Part shown: positions 32,135 through 42,878 of the stretch, one piece after another
Layout of the letters: every line of letters begins with the position of its first letter
How positions within the stretch are numbered: position 1 is the stretch's first letter
DNA from: Cichorium intybus
Taxonomy: Eukaryota > Streptophyta > Magnoliopsida > Asterales > Asteraceae
Assembly (NCBI GenBank): GCA_023525715.1
Contig: CM042012.1
Location: forward strand, 59,919,205-59,983,204
Length of the DNA: 64,000 bases
Direction: 5' to 3'
The notes under the pieces: model-generated
The model's database searches: none
Told to the model about the DNA's origin: nothing
Seen by the model: only the letters and a program-made list of their open reading frames with translations
Made by a program: the position numbers and the translations under genes

Positions 32135-35100
32135 ATGTCTTCTGCTGATCAATCCGCTCCCCAATCAAACTCCAGTGTTCCCTCAATCCTCTCACTATGT
32201 TCCAGGGTTCAATTGAACGGGACAAACTATAATGACTGGATTAGAAACATCAAGATGGCTCTGAGGTATGAGAACAAAGAGTATGTTCTCGAGACCGAGC
32301 TTGTCGATGTCGACCCCGAAACTGCTACTCCCGAGGAAATTGCCTCGTACCAAAAACATTCTGATGATGCGACCAAAGTGGCCTGCATCATGATTGCCAC
32401 AATGAACCCCGAATTGCAGAGAATATATGAAGACTACTGGCCCTATGAGATGCACCGTGAGCTTGCGGAAAAGTTCCGTAAGCAAGAGCGCATCGAAAGG
32501 TGCGAAGTGGTCAAGGACTTCACGAACAGCAAGCCTAAAGATGGAGAGTCCATCTGTGCCCATGTGCAAAGAATGCAAGGTTACGTGGAGCGGCTTAGAA
32601 AGCTTGCGATGCCTGTACCGGAACAGTTGGCCGTTGACATAGTGCTTAACTCGTTGCCGAGTTCTTATGACCAGTTCAGGCTGGCTTATCATTTGAACAA
32701 CAATCAGGCTAATATGACTGAGTTGCATCGCATGCTTCGAGTAGCTGAAGACGGGATGAAGGGTAAAAGTGTACCCTCGGTTAATCAGCCCGTTCTAGCC
32801 ATTGGAAGTGGCAAAGGAAAGAAAAGGAAGGGCCCTCCTAAGCAAAATTGGAGGGAAAAGGTTCAGGCCGGGTCATCCAGTAATGGCTCGAGAACCAAGA
32901 CTTCCCAAATTCCTTGTGTGGCCAACCCCGATGAAGCAAACTGTTTCTACTGCAAAGAAAAGGGACATTGGAAGAGAAGCTGCCCCAAATACTTGCAGGA
33001 TGTCAAGGATGGGAAAGTAAAGCCATCGACAGCAGGTATATACACTATCTCTAAAAACTCACCATCTTCTAATTCTTGGGTCCTTGATACAGGATGTGGT
33101 TTTCACATTTGTTCTGATATGCAGGGCCTAAAGGAAAGCAGGGAGGTGGAGCACGGTAGACTGAACTTGATCATGGGCAATAGGAGATCGTCCCCTGTTA
33201 CCAAGATTGGAGTTTATAGTTTAGTGCTTAGTAGTGAAGTTTGTTTAGATTTATTAGATTGTTGCTATTCGCCAGAAATGGCAAGAAATATTATTTCATT
33301 TCACGCATTATTCAGACAAGGATTTCATTTTTCTTTTGATAATAATATCGGATCTATTTCTGTTTTCAAAAATGGTATTTTGAATTTTACTGCTTATCCT
33401 TGTAATGGTGTGTATGAAACTGTGAAATGTGTTGACAATCTAGGACAAAGTGTAAATTATATTGATTCTACTAGTGATGTGGAAAAGGCATGTCTGTGGC
33501 ATAGTCGGCTCGGGCACATCAGCAAGAAACGCATCGCCCAACTCCAAAAGGATGGAGTGTTGGAATCATTCGACCTCAAGTCGGATGATGTATGCGAATC
33601 TTGTCTGTTGGGCAAGATGACTAAATCACCTTTCAAAGGGTCTTTTGAAAGAGGTGAGGGTCTATTGGACATTATTCACACGGATGTGTGTGGTCCATTC
33701 AGATCAACCACAAAGGATGGCACGCGGTTCTACGTGACTTTTACCGACGATTTTAGTAGATACGGTTACATCTACTTGATCAAGCACAAGTCGGACACCT
33801 TTGAAAAGTTCAAAGAGTTTAAGAACGAAGTAGAGAATCAATTAGGCAGGAAGATAAAGATGCTCAGATCCGACAGAGGCGGAGAGTATCTAAGTATCGA
33901 GTTCCTGGACTATCTAAAGGAATGCGGAATAGTTTCGCAGTTGACACCTCCCAGGACACCACAGTTGAACGGTGTTGCAGAGAGGCGCAACCGAACCCTG
34001 TTGGACATGGTTCGTTCCATGATGAGTCGAGCTTCACTTCCCATTCACTTCTGGGGGTATGCCTTAGAGACTGCCGCCCATATCCTCAATCTTGTCCCAA
34101 CTAAGAAGGTTGCGAAAACACCTCATGAGATGTGGACGGGGAAAGCTCCCTCGTTAGCACATATCAAGGTCTGGGGTTGTGAGGCTTTCGTTAGACGAGA
34201 GACTCAAGACAAACTCGCAGACAGAAGCGAAAGGTGTTTCTTCATTGGTTATCCCAAACAGTCCTTTGGATATCTATTCTACAGACCGAGCGAGGACGTG
34301 GTCTTTGTAGCTAGACGAGCAGTCTTTCGAGAGAGAGAGCTCGTATTCAAAGAGGACAGTGGGAGTACCATTGATCTGGAAGAAATTCAAGAGTCATCAG
34401 ATGACGCAACCTTAGGAGAAACTAGCAACCAACATGAGGAAGAAGTTCCTGTTGGCCCGACAGATGTATCCTTACCTCTTAGGCGTTCTAGTAGGGTTAG
34501 CATGCCACCCGAGTTTTATGGGTTCCATATAACTTCGGATGGGGACACTTTTGTCAGTGATAGGACACTGATAAATTTGGATGAACCAGCTAACTACCAG
34601 GAAGCAGTGGCGGGCCCTGAGTCTGCCAAGTGGAAAGAGGCCATGGATAGCGAGATCAAGTCCATGTATGACAATCAAGTTTGGAACTTGGTTGACAATG
34701 TACCGGGTCGAAAGACAGTCGGGTGCAAATGGATCTTCAAGAAGAAGACTGACATGGACGGAAAGGTACACACTTTCAAGGCAAGACTGGTTGCGAAGGG
34801 TTTTACTCAAACCCCAGGGGTTGATTATGACGAGACCTTCTCACCAGTAGCTAAGATAAAGTCTATCAGGATTATGCTGGCCATAGCTGCATTTCATGAC
34901 TATGAAATTTGGCAGATGGACGTCAAAACCGCTTTCCTTAATGGGAAGCTGACTGAGGATGTTTACATGAATCAGCCAGAGGGTTTCGTCGATGCAAAGT
35001 ATCCTAATAAGGTGTGTAAGCTTGAGAGATCAATCTACGGATTGAAGCAAGCTTCTCGCAGCTGGAATCTTTGTTTCCATGAGAAAGTCAAAGAGTTTGG

Positions 35101-36166
35101 TTTCTCTAGGAGCGAGGATGAGTCCTGCGTATATGTCAAGGCTAGTGGGAGTATAGTCACCTTTCTGGTGCTGTATGTCGATGACATACTGCTCATGGGA
35201 AACGATATTCCAACCTTGCAAGATGTTAAAGCTTGGCTTGGGAAATGTTTCGCCATGAAGGACCTAGGAGAGGCTGCCTATATTCTTGGGATTAGAATAT
35301 TGAGAGATAGGAAGAAGAGACTGATTGGACTCAGTCAGGGTACATACTTGGATAAGGTACTAAAGAGGTTTAGTATGGAAAATTCCAAGAAGGGAGAGCT
35401 GCCCATCCAATGTAATGCAAAATTGAGTAAGACTCAAAGTCCGAGTACAGACGAGGAAATAGCTGAGATGAGTCGAGTACCATACGCTTCGGCTGTGGGA
35501 TCGATCATGTACGCTATGACGTGTACTCGCCCTGACGTGGCTTTTGCTTTAAGCATGGTTAGTCGGTACCAGGGTAACCCTGGAAGGGCGCATTGGATAG
35601 CTGTGAAAAATATACTCAAGTATCTGCGAAGGACAAAGAACATGGTGTTAGTCCTCGGTGGCAGTGATACCTTGAGAGTTGAAGGATATACAGATGCCAG
35701 CTTTCAGACGGATAGAGACAGTGGTCGGTCTCAGTCGGGCTGGGTATTCCTTTTGAACGGTGGAGCAGTGACTTGGAAAAGTTCCAAGCAAGAAACAGTG
35801 GCTGATTCTACGTGCGAATCAGAGTACATAGCAGCAAGTGAAGCGTCAAAGGAAGCGGCTTGGCTGAAGAACTTTATCGGTGACCTTGGAGTAGTCCCGA
35901 GTATTCAGGAGCCCTTGGAACTGTTCTGCGATAATGAAGGTGCGGTCGCCTTGACAAAGGAACCGCGAGATCATGGAAAGTCCAGACATATCGACAGAAA
36001 GTACCACTACATCAGGCATAGGGTAGAAGAAGGTCACCTCCTTGTAAAGAGGGTATCATCGGAAGATAATCCTGCAGATCCCTTGACAAAGGCTCTGAGT
36101 AGGATTAAGCATAATCAGCATGCTAGGAGCATTGGATTAAGAGATGATATAAGTTTTAGTAATTAG
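32135..36166 (+). CDS. gag-pol: copia-B gag-pol polyprotein, intact
   Basis: A 1343-residue uninterrupted copia polyprotein. Gag with the UBN2-type helical core covers residues 1-230. A basic linker follows, then the zinc knuckle C270-FYCKEKGHWKRSC. Protease active site Asp-Thr-Gly at 318-320. Integrase zinc region LWHSRLGHISKKRIAQLQ at about 452-500, with the catalytic triad Asp517, Asp580 and Glu616 (D-x35-E spacing). RT covers about 815-1060 with KARLVAKGFTQTPGVDYDE and the catalytic YVDD at 1014-1017. RNase H starts near Asp1187 (TDASFQTD) with CESEYIAASEASKE and DNEGAVALTKEP. The ATG at 32135 follows the leader shared with element G. The stop is TAG. The protein should give virus-like particles in the cytoplasm and DNA integration in the nucleus. 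Confidence 0.97.
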   Translation: MSSADQSAPQSNSSVPSILSLCSRVQLNGTNYNDWIRNIKMALRYENKEYVLETELVDVDPETATPEEIASYQKHSDDATKVACIMIATMNPELQRIYEDYWPYEMHRELAEKFRKQERIERCEVVKDFTNSKPKDGESICAHVQRMQGYVERLRKLAMPVPEQLAVDIVLNSLPSSYDQFRLAYHLNNNQANMTELHRMLRVAEDGMKGKSVPSVNQPVLAIGSGKGKKRKGPPKQNWREKVQAGSSSNGSRTKTSQIPCVANPDEANCFYCKEKGHWKRSCPKYLQDVKDGKVKPSTAGIYTISKNSPSSNSWVLDTGCGFHICSDMQGLKESREVEHGRLNLIMGNRRSSPVTKIGVYSLVLSSEVCLDLLDCCYSPEMARNIISFHALFRQGFHFSFDNNIGSISVFKNGILNFTAYPCNGVYETVKCVDNLGQSVNYIDSTSDVEKACLWHSRLGHISKKRIAQLQKDGVLESFDLKSDDVCESCLLGKMTKSPFKGSFERGEGLLDIIHTDVCGPFRSTTKDGTRFYVTFTDDFSRYGYIYLIKHKSDTFEKFKEFKNEVENQLGRKIKMLRSDRGGEYLSIEFLDYLKECGIVSQLTPPRTPQLNGVAERRNRTLLDMVRSMMSRASLPIHFWGYALETAAHILNLVPTKKVAKTPHEMWTGKAPSLAHIKVWGCEAFVRRETQDKLADRSERCFFIGYPKQSFGYLFYRPSEDVVFVARRAVFRERELVFKEDSGSTIDLEEIQESSDDATLGETSNQHEEEVPVGPTDVSLPLRRSSRVSMPPEFYGFHITSDGDTFVSDRTLINLDEPANYQEAVAGPESAKWKEAMDSEIKSMYDNQVWNLVDNVPGRKTVGCKWIFKKKTDMDGKVHTFKARLVAKGFTQTPGVDYDETFSPVAKIKSIRIMLAIAAFHDYEIWQMDVKTAFLNGKLTEDVYMNQPEGFVDAKYPNKVCKLERSIYGLKQASRSWNLCFHEKVKEFGFSRSEDESCVYVKASGSIVTFLVLYVDDILLMGNDIPTLQDVKAWLGKCFAMKDLGEAAYILGIRILRDRKKRLIGLSQGTYLDKVLKRFSMENSKKGELPIQCNAKLSKTQSPSTDEEIAEMSRVPYASAVGSIMYAMTCTRPDVAFALSMVSRYQGNPGRAHWIAVKNILKYLRRTKNMVLVLGGSDTLRVEGYTDASFQTDRDSGRSQSGWVFLLNGGAVTWKSSKQETVADSTCESEYIAASEASKEAAWLKNFIGDLGVVPSIQEPLELFCDNEGAVALTKEPRDHGKSRHIDRKYHYIRHRVEEGHLLVKRVSSEDNPADPLTKALSRIKHNQHARSIGLRDDISFSN

Positions 36167-36951
36167 ATAGGTTCGAAACTTGTAACAATGTATTGTATTT
36201 GACTCTTGTGATTTAATAATAGAGATTTATTATGGTTTACTACTCTTGTCAGTACTTTATCATTGTGTTTCATTTTGCATGTTTTACTTCCTGAATAATT
36301 GGATTATTCAAATATCCACAGTCGATTACACTTTAAGGGAGTAAGTGTGAAGTAAGACTGTCATGAATTGGTAATAGATTGTCTAAGGAGTTAGACATTG
36401 CAATTGGATTGCTGAACCATTCGTGAGTACTTGGAAATGGAGATTTGAGTATTGGATAAACCCGCGCTCAATGGATTGCTTCATGGATTACATCACGAGC
36501 AATGTTGAGACGATAATATCTTTTGATCTTTAAGCTAAGACATATGAGTTATGATTTATTAAACGGTTATTCATTGATAATATGAAAACGCATCGGTAAC
36601 TCGGTGTTATAAAACGTATTGTTGTGAGTGATTTGTCTGGTAAAAGACATAAGTATATGAGTCGAAGTTTATTCGTCCCTTGACCCTAACGGGAAACAGA
36701 TATCTGTAGGCCTCTCGATGATTTTGAAGTTGACTAAAATGGTTGGCCAACCGGGACTAAATTGGTAGTCTAAGAGTCATATGCAAATCGGAAATCGAGG
36801 AACAGTGAATCAGACCAGATTGATTTTATCCATGTCTTGAGTCTGAAAATATCTTGTTGGACGGAGGATCATCTGATCACTTATCTTTGGACAGAACTGA
36901 CTGGGTCAGAGTTCAGACAATTAAAGTCATAGACTTATCCAAGTGGGAGAC
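36167..36951 (+). other. 3' untranslated region and polypurine tract of copia-B
   Basis: 785 bp without a gene between the gag-pol stop and the 3' LTR. The AAGTGGGAGA polypurine tract is at 36941-36950, directly before TGTTGG. The distal half is conserved in the truncated relative at 16645-16965. Confidence 0.85.
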
Positions 36952-37720
36952 TGTTGGATTAGGTGTCTAAGCCATGACTTGTAATTGAACTTTTATCTTA
37001 TGATTAAAAGCAAAGTCCATTTGGGTTGCCCTCATGGGTGGAGGAAAGATAGTTCAGTAGAGAGAATAGTTGATTTATTAATTGTATAATAAATCAATAG
37101 AAAATATATATATGGTTTATTAATATATTTAAGTGCTAATATATTAATTAGAAACTATATTAATTAATTGAGATTTAATCTAGAATTAATTGGATTTAAT
37201 TTGGAGATTAAATTAATTAATTAAAAGGTGCAGGGACTGGTTTGGCATTTATTCAATAGTTGAATAACTGGCCAGGAAAAACCAGGGACCAAAAGTGGCG
37301 CCAACTTGGAGGCTCCTCCAAGGGATTGGCGAAACCCTAATTAGGGTTTGGTAAGCCTGGTCCAAGTGGTCAAAAGCCTTGTCCAATTGGAGGCTCCTTA
37401 GGGTTTCAGGTGTAACCCTAGGAGGCTATAAAAGGAACCCCCTGGCACCTCATTCTTCACGCCACCTCTCTCTGGATTTACTCTGCTGGACTGATTCTTC
37501 CATCCCCTGGGTGTGACTTTCATCTGAGGCAGGATAATTTTGCTGCTGCTTAAAAGGATCATAAGATCTAAGGTTGGTTTTTCTTGATTCTTCTTTAGAA
37601 TTGAATTGTATCCTTTAGGTTCTTAGTTCTAATCTTCATAGAAGAAAACATAGATCAATATTAGGGTTGCACGTGAACCTTAGGTTATTTTGTGTTCATT
37701 GATTGCATAGAAACCCTTCA
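36952..37720 (+). repeat. 3' LTR of copia-B
   Basis: 769 bp, identical to the 5' LTR at 30112-30880 (constant offset of 6840). TATA box at 37436-37446. TSD TGCTT follows. Confidence 0.95.
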
Positions 37721-37725
37721 TGCTT

Positions 37726-39057
37726 AAGCCCATAAATAGCTTTGTTGAGTTTACACACATAGTCCGGATGTGCCGGATCTTCATACCCCGGGGGTTGTTG
37801 CATATATACTTCTTCGTCTAGGTACCCGGCAAGAAAGCGTTATTTATGTCAATTTACTGGAGATGCCACCCTCGTGAGACAGCAAGAGCAAGAACCAACC
37901 GAACAGTGGCCGACTTAACTATAGGACTAAAAGTGTCCTCATAGTCAATGCCAAATTGTTGTGTGAACCCGCGAGCAACCAATCGAGCCTTGTACTTGTC
38001 TATGGAGCCATCCGGTTTTTCCTTAACTTTCAGCAACCATTTATTACTAACAACATTGACATTTGATGGGCAGGGAACCAGAGACCACGTATCATTATCT
38101 TTTAGAGCACCAAATTCTGCATCCATGGCCTGTCTCCATTTGGGATGTGCCATGGCTTCATGATAAGAGGTAGGAATGTGGACAGCAAAGGCTCGTCTGG
38201 TGGTGTCATATCGGAAAGTTCCATCAGTGAATTTTCTTGGAAACACTTTCCCTGCTTGAGCACGAGTTCGTACACCGGCCGGAGACTCGTTGAGTGTGGA
38301 CATCGGAATAGGTGAGACCGCTGAATCTGATGGCACAGGTTCTGTTAACGGCGAGGAGGCTGGCATCGTCGGGGTGTCGAGACTCACCGGGACTGTATCA
38401 GATTGTGGTGGCGGTACTCGTGGCGCTGCTGGAGAAGCTGGCGGTGTCACACTTGGCATTAGAGACATGGTGGTTGGTGATATATGAGGTAGTCCTGTTG
38501 AGATTGATGTTACATTCGGCTGATATGTTGGTGCAGGTGCTGCAGCAAAATTGTTAGGTTGCAATAAAGATAAGTCATATTATCACATATGGTCATTCAT
38601 AATAGGAGGTTCGGTTTGAGGAAAAGAAACGAAATCAGATGTGGAAGGAAGGACACTTGGATTTATAGAATTTGCAAATGGAAACCGATACTCAACAAAC
38701 ACAACATCTCTGGATATAAAAATACGACCAGTAGCTGGATCTAGACATTTATAGCCTTTGTCGATCGAAAACTGAGTTTAGATGTGTTATATTTGCGTAA
38801 GCTCGGCCAACACGCACATCCAAAACCCGTAGGAATGAGTAATCAGGAGTGATTTTTTAAAGACGAGTAATGGATGTGGCATTATGAAGAGTGCGGCTAG
38901 GCATGCGATTAATTAAGTAGCAAGCTGTCAAGAATGCTTCATCCCAAAAACGTAAGGGAAGAGATGAGTGAGCGAGAAGTGCTAGGCCAGTTTCTATGAT
39001 ATGATGATGCTTTCTCTCAGCCACTTCGTTTTGCTGAGAGGTATGAGGAAAATATAC
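37726..39057 (-). pseudogene. pol: copia-C pol, integrase C-terminus to proximal RT
   Basis: Minus-strand frames 39126-38857 and 38564-37854. The first gives the integrase C-terminal half (PHTSQQNEVAERKHHHIIET, with the last catalytic Glu in the VAERKH block, then LRFWDEAFLTACYLINRMPS). The second carries the Pro/Ser-rich linker and RT start ([41 protein letters not shown]). Stops separate them. RT continues to 37726, where copia-B sits, and resumes at 30106. Copia-D cuts the integrase on the other side. Confidence 0.9.
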
Positions 39058-39370
39058 TGTTGAAACACGGATGTAGGATCTAGATTCAATAATGCGGAAA
39101 ATAACAGTAAACAAGAACACATACAATTTGTAGAACTGATGTCGAATGACTAATCATGCAACTCAAGAACAATTCAAGAAGAACTATTCTGTATGAGTGT
39201 CGTAAAAGATGATTACAAAAGTTAACCCTAATTAGGGTACATGCTAGCTATAAATATGAAACTAAGTATGGAAGGACAGGCCCGTTCCATAACTAACAGC
39301 TAATCTAAAGGCACAAAATCAGGCGCTAAATCAGATTCATAATTGACTCAATCTAATTAATGACTCAACA
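39058..39370 (-). repeat. 3' LTR of copia-D
   Basis: 313 bp, TGTTGAAACACGG...ATGACTCAACA on the plus strand. The complement of the polypurine tract (ATCTCCCCTTTTGAG) follows at 39371-39385. Confidence 0.95.
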
Positions 39371-39403
39371 ATCTCCCCTTTTGAGTCAAATTGCGAAGAG
39401 CCT

Positions 39404-42400
39404 TTATTCATCAACTTCTGGTTTTGCAACCTTCAAAACCTTTTCAAAGACCTTCGGAATTAGAAGCAAGATCCTTTTTCGGAATGCAATGTACCAGGTC
39501 AGCATGTCATTGAAACACCTTTTATCATTCACTGAGTTTCCCCGACTCTTATTTATAAGATCGAGTATCTTCTTTAGTGCAGGAGTTCGATACAGATGTT
39601 TGTCTCGCAGAAAGAACATCCTTTTGACTGCCTCCTGGCCTTCCTTGGAGGGATACGCCACATTCCAATCTTTGTTCTGAATTTTTCCGAGACGACGTCT
39701 ATTTAGATCGGAAGGAGGTTTTTCAGCGGAGCATTCGGCAATAGAATCCATAACTGCAGCAACTTCCACATCCAGTTTTGCAACTTCAAGGATATATCAC
39801 ATGAGAAGTTTCTTGACATGCTCGGCAAGAATTTTGTGGTCTTCCGTCCTTGAAAGAATTTTAAACAGGGAAACCCAATCAAATGGATTCATGAAAGGAA
39901 GATCAGCCAGAGTGAATTCATCCTTTTCGTGATCGGATCCCCTGCGAGCTAGGAAGATAGCATTTCTGAATGGGGAAATAACTCGTGGCATTCTCGGAGT
40001 GAGCTTCACAATTTTCTTCTGGCTCCAAGAAAGATATTGAGGTTTTGAGTTCGCCAGATAGAAGTTAAAGAGCATGTCATTGACGACGGCACGTGGTTGA
40101 GTATTCATTAAGAGTTCGTTAAAGCATCGAATGAGAAATACTCTAGCAGTCATGGGAAAATCAAATTGAGAATCCACTTGATTTCCGACATCGTAAGAGC
40201 AGTTTGGCTGCAACCAGTTCTGAATTGGCTGAGTGATGGCTTCCTTTTTCATGGATTCGTAATCCCACCATGGAAAATGCAATTTCCGTGATTCCAGTAG
40301 GAGTTCAGCATCCCGTTTAGCTGCCTCTTCAGCATCTAGCTGTTGACCGATTATTAGAAGTTCATCAAGTTCTTTTTTTCTTTCACCCCTAGCCAATCTA
40401 GTTGCTTCCGAAATCTCAGTCTCATCTTCCACATCATCTTCACCGATCTTCTTTGACTTTCGTTTCGAAGGACCGGCGGTTGTGTTACCAACATTCATAT
40501 TTTCAAACGAATTGTGTTTTGGTTTTTGAATGACATCAGCTGACTTTTCAGCCCCTAGTTCCTTCACAATGGTGACTTTGGAAAAGCTTGGTTTTCTGAT
40601 GGGGCTTTCTGTTGGCTTTTTTGAACCGTCTCCCTGATCTTCTTTAGAAACGTTCGAGGCATTTGTGTTATCCTCTGGAATCTCGATTCCCTGATTAGAC
40701 TCCTTCTCCTTGTTCGGACTAGGTTCTTCCTCTGTTTTGTTGTCTCCCCTTGTTTCGGAACGGCAATGTCTTCCGAAACACCCTGTATTTTGCTCAGCAA
40801 AATAAGAATAGGATGAAGTTTGTTCGTAATGTGGCCATGAACATAAGGAGTTAGAATCGGATCGTCTTCTTCTAGTGTGCGACGAATGTAGGAATCGATG
40901 TTGTTAACACAACTCCGAATAGCCTGAGTCTGCGAAACAGCAGATGACAAGACTGCTGTTGTGTGTTTGAGATCTGCCTTAAAAGTTTAATCTTTGTAGT
41001 TTTGGAAGCCAAGAGATCCATGACTTCATTCTCCATGGCAAGATCGTCGCATAGCTTTTCGGCCTTGGCCTCAAGACACGAAGCCAGGTCGGAATTCTCC
41101 TTCTTTAGTTCCGCCCGAAGGGTGGCGAGAGCTTCTTTTTCAGATTTAAGGGTGTCGGCAAACCCTTGAATGACCAAGTTCATTTTAGCATTATTGGATT
41201 GATGAGAGTCACGGAAGTCTTTCATGAACTTGAGGACATCAGTCTCCATCCTACCAATTTTCGTGGTAGTAGCTTCCATATGAGTTTCTAATTTATCCAT
41301 TGTTGAGGAGAATTCTTTCATGGTCTTGACGTATTCAGTTATCAACGTCTCGATATAATTGTTGTGAACCTTCAACTGGGATTGCCAGTCGGATGTGGAA
41401 GGACCCTGGGTGGATTGAAGAAGTTTATCCAACTTGGCAGAAAGGTCCTTAAATTGCTACTGCGTCATTGGAGCAGTGGTTTCGGAAGCATTGAAGTGCA
41501 CATTGAAAGGTGATTCAATGTAGTCAGCCATATCATCCTGATCATCGTAAATCAGGACATCTTCATCTTCTTCTTCGGAATTGGGGTCTATAAATTTAGG
41601 AGAGGGGTTGGTAGTTCGCTCTTGTGATGGAGATTTACGAGGTGGTGAAGTATGTGGTAGAGTCTTTTGTGTTGGCGATTTGGGTGGTGGTGAGTTGGGT
41701 GGTGTCGATTTGTGTGGTGGAGATTTTTGTGGTGGCGATTAAAGTGGTGGAGATTTAGGGCTAGAAGGAGGCGTGGATTTCGAAGTAGGGTCAGGAGTTG
41801 GAGTAGGAGGTCGTTGATAGGCGTTCACAATAGGTTCTCCTTCTTCATTGTCATCCATGTCATCCTCTAGAGTGTGTGTGATGTGCGGATCATCAGAATG
41901 TTCGTTGTCCGAGTGATGTGGCATGACAAGTTTCCGAAGCCTTCTTGAGCGCTTTACTGGTTTTTCAGTATCAGAAGCAGCACCCCTTTCCTTGCGTTTG
42001 ACTACTTTCTTCGGATTTTCTAGCTTATCAAAGGCGATTTGATGCTTTTCGTCAAGAGGACGGACAACAAAGTGAGTTTTCTTGCAGTAGTAAACGACAC
42101 ACTTGATGTTGTTCGGAACACGACTAATCATGGCCATGGGATTTGTGCCAATGAATTTGAAATCCTCCGCTTTTGTTGTAACAAAAGTGGCAGTCGGTAA
42201 AGTCGAAATTACGGCTATAACGGAGTCAGTCATAACATGAATGTCATGCTTCTCAATGGTTCTATGAACAACAAGGGACCAGAAGCGTGCACAGGAGATC
42301 TCTGTGTGTCTGAGTTTGTAATTGACACTGTCGACGAATTGACTCCAAAGTATAGAGCCAAAGTCGAGATTGACATCGTTATAGAGAACATTGAAGAAGG

Positions 42401-42878
42401 AGTAGAATAGCTTACTTACACTGTCAGTGCCGGTGGTTCGTTTCGAAAAGCTCTTGAATAGTATCATAAAAAGTGCATTCCAGTGAGGAGGTAAACCCTT
42501 CTTCGCGAATTTGAACAACTGAGTAATGTCACCCTTGTATCCCATCTAGTAGATAAGTCGGAGTAGGGTGATTGGCTGAAGAGACTCAGGATCAACCACG
42601 TCGGCGGTGTCTGTAAACCCTAGAAGTTTACCAAATCGAGACATTGATATCTTCGTCTTTATTGACTCAACTTCAAAGGTGACTATCTCATCCGTTTTGT
42701 TGTAAAAGGCGGTGGAGTAGGCGGCGGAGAGAAGAGAGATTGGGACTGATGCGGATGCAGTCAAGGCCTTGGAGATTCTCGAGTATTTCAGACACTCGAT
42801 CATTGGGGGAATCGCTTCGCTGTAGTGAGAAGAATTTAGATCAATAACTAGATTTTCGTTTGCTTTGATTTTCAGCAT
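39404..42878 (-). pseudogene. copia-D extra ORF in envelope position, broken
   Basis: One long ORF now in about six frames on the minus strand. The N-terminal part (42878-41739) reads NLVIDLNSSHYSEAIPPMIE, SRFGKLLGFT and LPPHWNALFMILFKSFSKRT, a type seen after RNase H in SIRE-like copia elements of asterids. A basic stretch (KRKERGAASDTEKPVKRSRR) and a proline-rich repeat region (about 41620-41800) follow. Then comes a coiled coil (41432-40872, DKLETHMEATTTKIGRMETD), and finally KELDELLIIGQQLDAEEAAK and a C-terminal domain to 39404. I see no signal peptide, membrane anchor or fusion motif, so an envelope function is not shown. An upstream ATG at about 42919 lies one base out of frame. Confidence 0.7.

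Larger units (their letters stand above)
30112..37720 (+). mobile_element. copia-B: intact, very young copia element
   Basis: A 7609-bp full-length element. Its two 769-bp LTRs are identical in my line-by-line reading. It has a perfect TSD (TGCTT at 30107-30111 and 37721-37725), primer site, polypurine tract and an uninterrupted 1343-residue gag-pol. It lies in the RT domain of copia-C in the opposite orientation. Everything expected of an autonomous, recently moved element is present. Related LTRs occur at 16966-17732 and 45899-46674. Confidence 0.95.

Noticed and set aside
39404..42878. retroviral-type envelope gene
   Set aside because: Position fits, but no signal peptide, fusion peptide or membrane anchor was visible, so it is called an extra ORF only.
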